Shown in pieces: positions 61,713 to 64,000 of a DNA stretch of 64,000 nucleotides. Under the pieces are notes generated by a model. It did no database searches and had not been told where the DNA came from. It worked only from the letters and a program-made list of their open reading frames with translations. A program made the translations under genes and the position numbers. The DNA comes from Bagarius yarrelli. Its lineage: Eukaryota; Chordata; Actinopteri; Siluriformes; Sisoridae. Location of the stretch: positions 2,591,695 through 2,655,694 of the forward strand of contig VCAZ01000022.1 in assembly GCA_005784505.1 (NCBI GenBank). Direction: 5' to 3'. Positions within the stretch are counted from its first letter, which is position 1. Every line of letters starts with the position of its first letter.

Positions 61713-62815
61713 AATAAGCATTGGATTTTATTTCACGTTCTCACCTAAACTTTAATGTAAAACAAAGAATAATACAACCTATTAAACTTCTGAGCTGAGC
61801 ATGCTGAGCATCGTGTTTATTTGCACAGACGCTTTCTTACCATCTACTTAAACAGAAGTTTCCTCCGTGTCCACAGCAAGCAGTGAATTTTTCAAAACGT
61901 CTGTGATTATATCAGTAGCAAATTGGCTTTTCTCCCAGTCAAACCAGAATTGTGCTCAGCGCAAAGCCCTAAAAATAGACACCAGGCACGGTGGTCTTCA
62001 GATTTTGTCTTGTTCTTCGCCATTGTAAACTCTTAATTGGCCCTGATCCATAGCCTGCAGACTGTGGTCATAGTGAAGAATACCAAAGAAAAAGGAAAAA
62101 CACAAATACACAAATTACCTTAATGTTTTTTTTTTTATATATATATATATAACTACTGCATATTTTGGGAATAATGTTATCTTTTCTACGGCCTACAGAA
62201 AATGCAGCTTGTATGTATTTAATCTGAACCAGCGCACTTATTTTTTATTAAAGCAACTAAAATATTTTTTTTTTTCTAAATTCGGATCGGTTTGTTGGGA
62301 ATCGTGGGTCTGTGAAGCATCTGCGGCTTTCATCGTGCTGATATTGGATCACAAGGCGGCTGAAAGAATTTTGTAAAAAGATGACATCAGGACCACATGC
62401 ATCCCAAACTTTCCAACATAACAGCTTCCTGCTGTTCGGTTGCAGTCCTCGGTGGGTTTCTGTGTGTGTTTGCACATGGACAGCAGACTATCTGTATCAA
62501 ATTTACAGACGTCCTTATTGCATATTCACAAAATGCATGCCGTAATCCTTAGTTTATAGCTGCTGCATGTTTTTCTACAGCGCAATCACATTATACTCAA
62601 TGAGACTGAAAGATGTGCAGTAAAAAGGCTATTTTCTCTCCAAGAAACCATGAAAGAAAAACAGGAAATGAAATTCAGCAAATTGACATTAAAATGCCTT
62701 ACTGTCATTCTTGAACACGGTCAACATAAAAAAAGAAAATGCGCCTATATAAAAGAGAGGGAGGCAAGAAAATGAAAACAAACAGTGCAGAGAGAAAAGG
62801 GTTGGTAGAAGAAAC

Positions 62816-62818
<3 letters not shown>

Positions 62819-62851
<33 letters not shown>
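62819..62851. repeat. GA microsatellite
   Basis: About 16 GA units, preceded by a purine-rich stretch. Confidence 0.95.
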
Positions 62852-62854
<3 letters not shown>

Positions 62855-63834
62855 AGTTTAAAACACTCCGAGTTGTTAATCGGAAGCAGGTGGCTTTCAG
62901 GTCAGCTTTTTCGGGGAGTAAGTTCTGACAGAGATTTGGCGATTCCTGGCCACATGGAAATTTAGACACCTACTAATACCCCATCAGGCCAGCAAAGACT
63001 GCGCTGACTTCCTGGCAGAGGGGCTAAGGGCGAGTGATCCAACCGCTGGAGAACATGAGCACATTAGCAGACTAAGGGAGAAAACTCGTACTTAGCGTTT
63101 GGGGTATTGAGAGCTTGAATGGCTAAGACAGCTATAATACCATAAGTCGACCATCGAGTCAAATAGACAAGACAGCAGTAGGGATTTCAGCGAGGACTAT
63201 TTTTCTGTCTTTCTGTTATTGCTGCAAGCTGGGCATCGATTAAAGTATTTTGGACTGTGTTTTCACATTAGCATAGTCTGAATTTCTAAGATAAACACAG
63301 GCTTTGTTTTTAGCATTCAGCCTTCCCAAAATATTGATGTAGAAATAGCTGTTTACAGTCACTAAAGCTGGGCCTGAGAACACACAGGGAAAATATAAGA
63401 GAAGGGGGGGGGGAGGAAAAGAGATGTATTTTAGGATTTCCAAATCTAAACCTAGGTGGAAACGAGAGTTTTCTGGGCAAAGAGCCACATGTTTTTGCCA
63501 TTTTGTTTTGCTGAGCTCATAATTCAACACAGACGCAATGTACAAGCCAAACGGCTTTGCTGCTTCTTTAAACAGCAAATCCTACATTTTGAAAGCGCGG
63601 ACAAAGAGGGACGGTTCGTGTCCCTTCCGGAGAGTTTTACACTTTGATGTTTGACGCAGTTTAGCTGCCCGATTCGCACAAAAAAGCCTGTATTGCTATT
63701 ATAATTGCCAGTAATTGCTTTATGTTTTATTATTAGCTGTTGTGATTATTTTGTTAAGCACTTTAAATGACCCCTGTGTATGAAATGTGCTATATCAATC
63801 ATTTTGCCTTTGACTTGATCTGACTGATTAGAAA

Positions 63835-63868
<34 letters not shown>

Positions 63869-64000
63869 AAAAGTACCTTTTTTTAATAATCGGATATTAG
63901 TTGTGCTAAGCATTCGAGATTTTTGTCTTTGAACTGCAAAAGGTCTAAGAATGACACACCTCAGCAGATTAAATAACGGACACCAAGAAAATAGGAGCCA

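Larger units (their letters stand above)
59211..64000 (+). other. ntn1: Start of ntn1 intron 1 (runs past the window)
   Basis: No further exon is seen. It holds TA/TG repeats (59620-59676), a GT run (60390-60415), a GATA array (61620-61711), a GA run (62819-62851) and a poly-T (63838-63863). Stretches at about 61240-61560, 61790-62060 and 62870-63130 are non-repetitive and of balanced composition, as expected of regulatory DNA, but this is inference. Confidence 0.6.

Noticed and set aside
1..64000. CRISPR arrays, bacterial operons, phage or rRNA/tRNA genes
   Set aside because: None present. The tandem repeats are eukaryotic microsatellites, and the tRNA-like B-boxes belong to SINE-like elements with no intact cloverleaf that I could fold by eye.

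Overview
This window is vertebrate nuclear DNA, most likely from a teleost fish. It is AT-rich, its genes are split by GT-AG introns, and its gene-poor stretches are full of microsatellites, tRNA-derived SINE-like elements and small terminal-inverted-repeat transposons of types common in ray-finned fish. The SINE types and low GC fit an otophysan such as a catfish, but that is inference. There are no operons, CRISPR arrays or prokaryotic features.

Six protein-coding genes were found; exon models were built by hand and the reading frame closes across every intron. Five lie on the minus strand: ankrd40 (1212-4679), a TOM1-family VHS-GAT gene (7697-15444), bmerb1 (22264-34183), mfsd6l (36914-38635) and pik3r6 (41808-52265). 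The sixth, ntn1, is on the plus strand; only its first coding exon (58184-59210) and the start of its long first intron are present. pik3r6 and ntn1 are divergent, separated by about 5.9 kb.

The genes do not form one pathway. pik3r6 encodes the p84/p87 adaptor that links PI3K-gamma to Gbeta-gamma, netrin-1 is a secreted guidance cue, mfsd6l is a predicted transporter, the TOM1-like and BMERB1 proteins belong to endosomal and Rab/cytoskeletal families, and ANKRD40 is an ankyrin-repeat protein of unclear role. The block mfsd6l-pik3r6-ntn1 matches human 17p13.1, except that PIK3R5, which sits between PIK3R6 and NTN1 in human, is not seen here.

Points most worth checking are a CpG-rich, TATA- and X-box-bearing promoter-like segment at 18.6-18.8 kb with no assigned gene, a C-terminal CSVM prenylation-type motif in BMERB1, a TOM1-like protein with a canonical clathrin box but without the usual vertebrate C-terminal tail, a five-copy higher-order tetranucleotide array inside a pik3r6 intron, and several foldback or inverted-repeat elements. 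I see no convincing evidence of a wholly new biological system.
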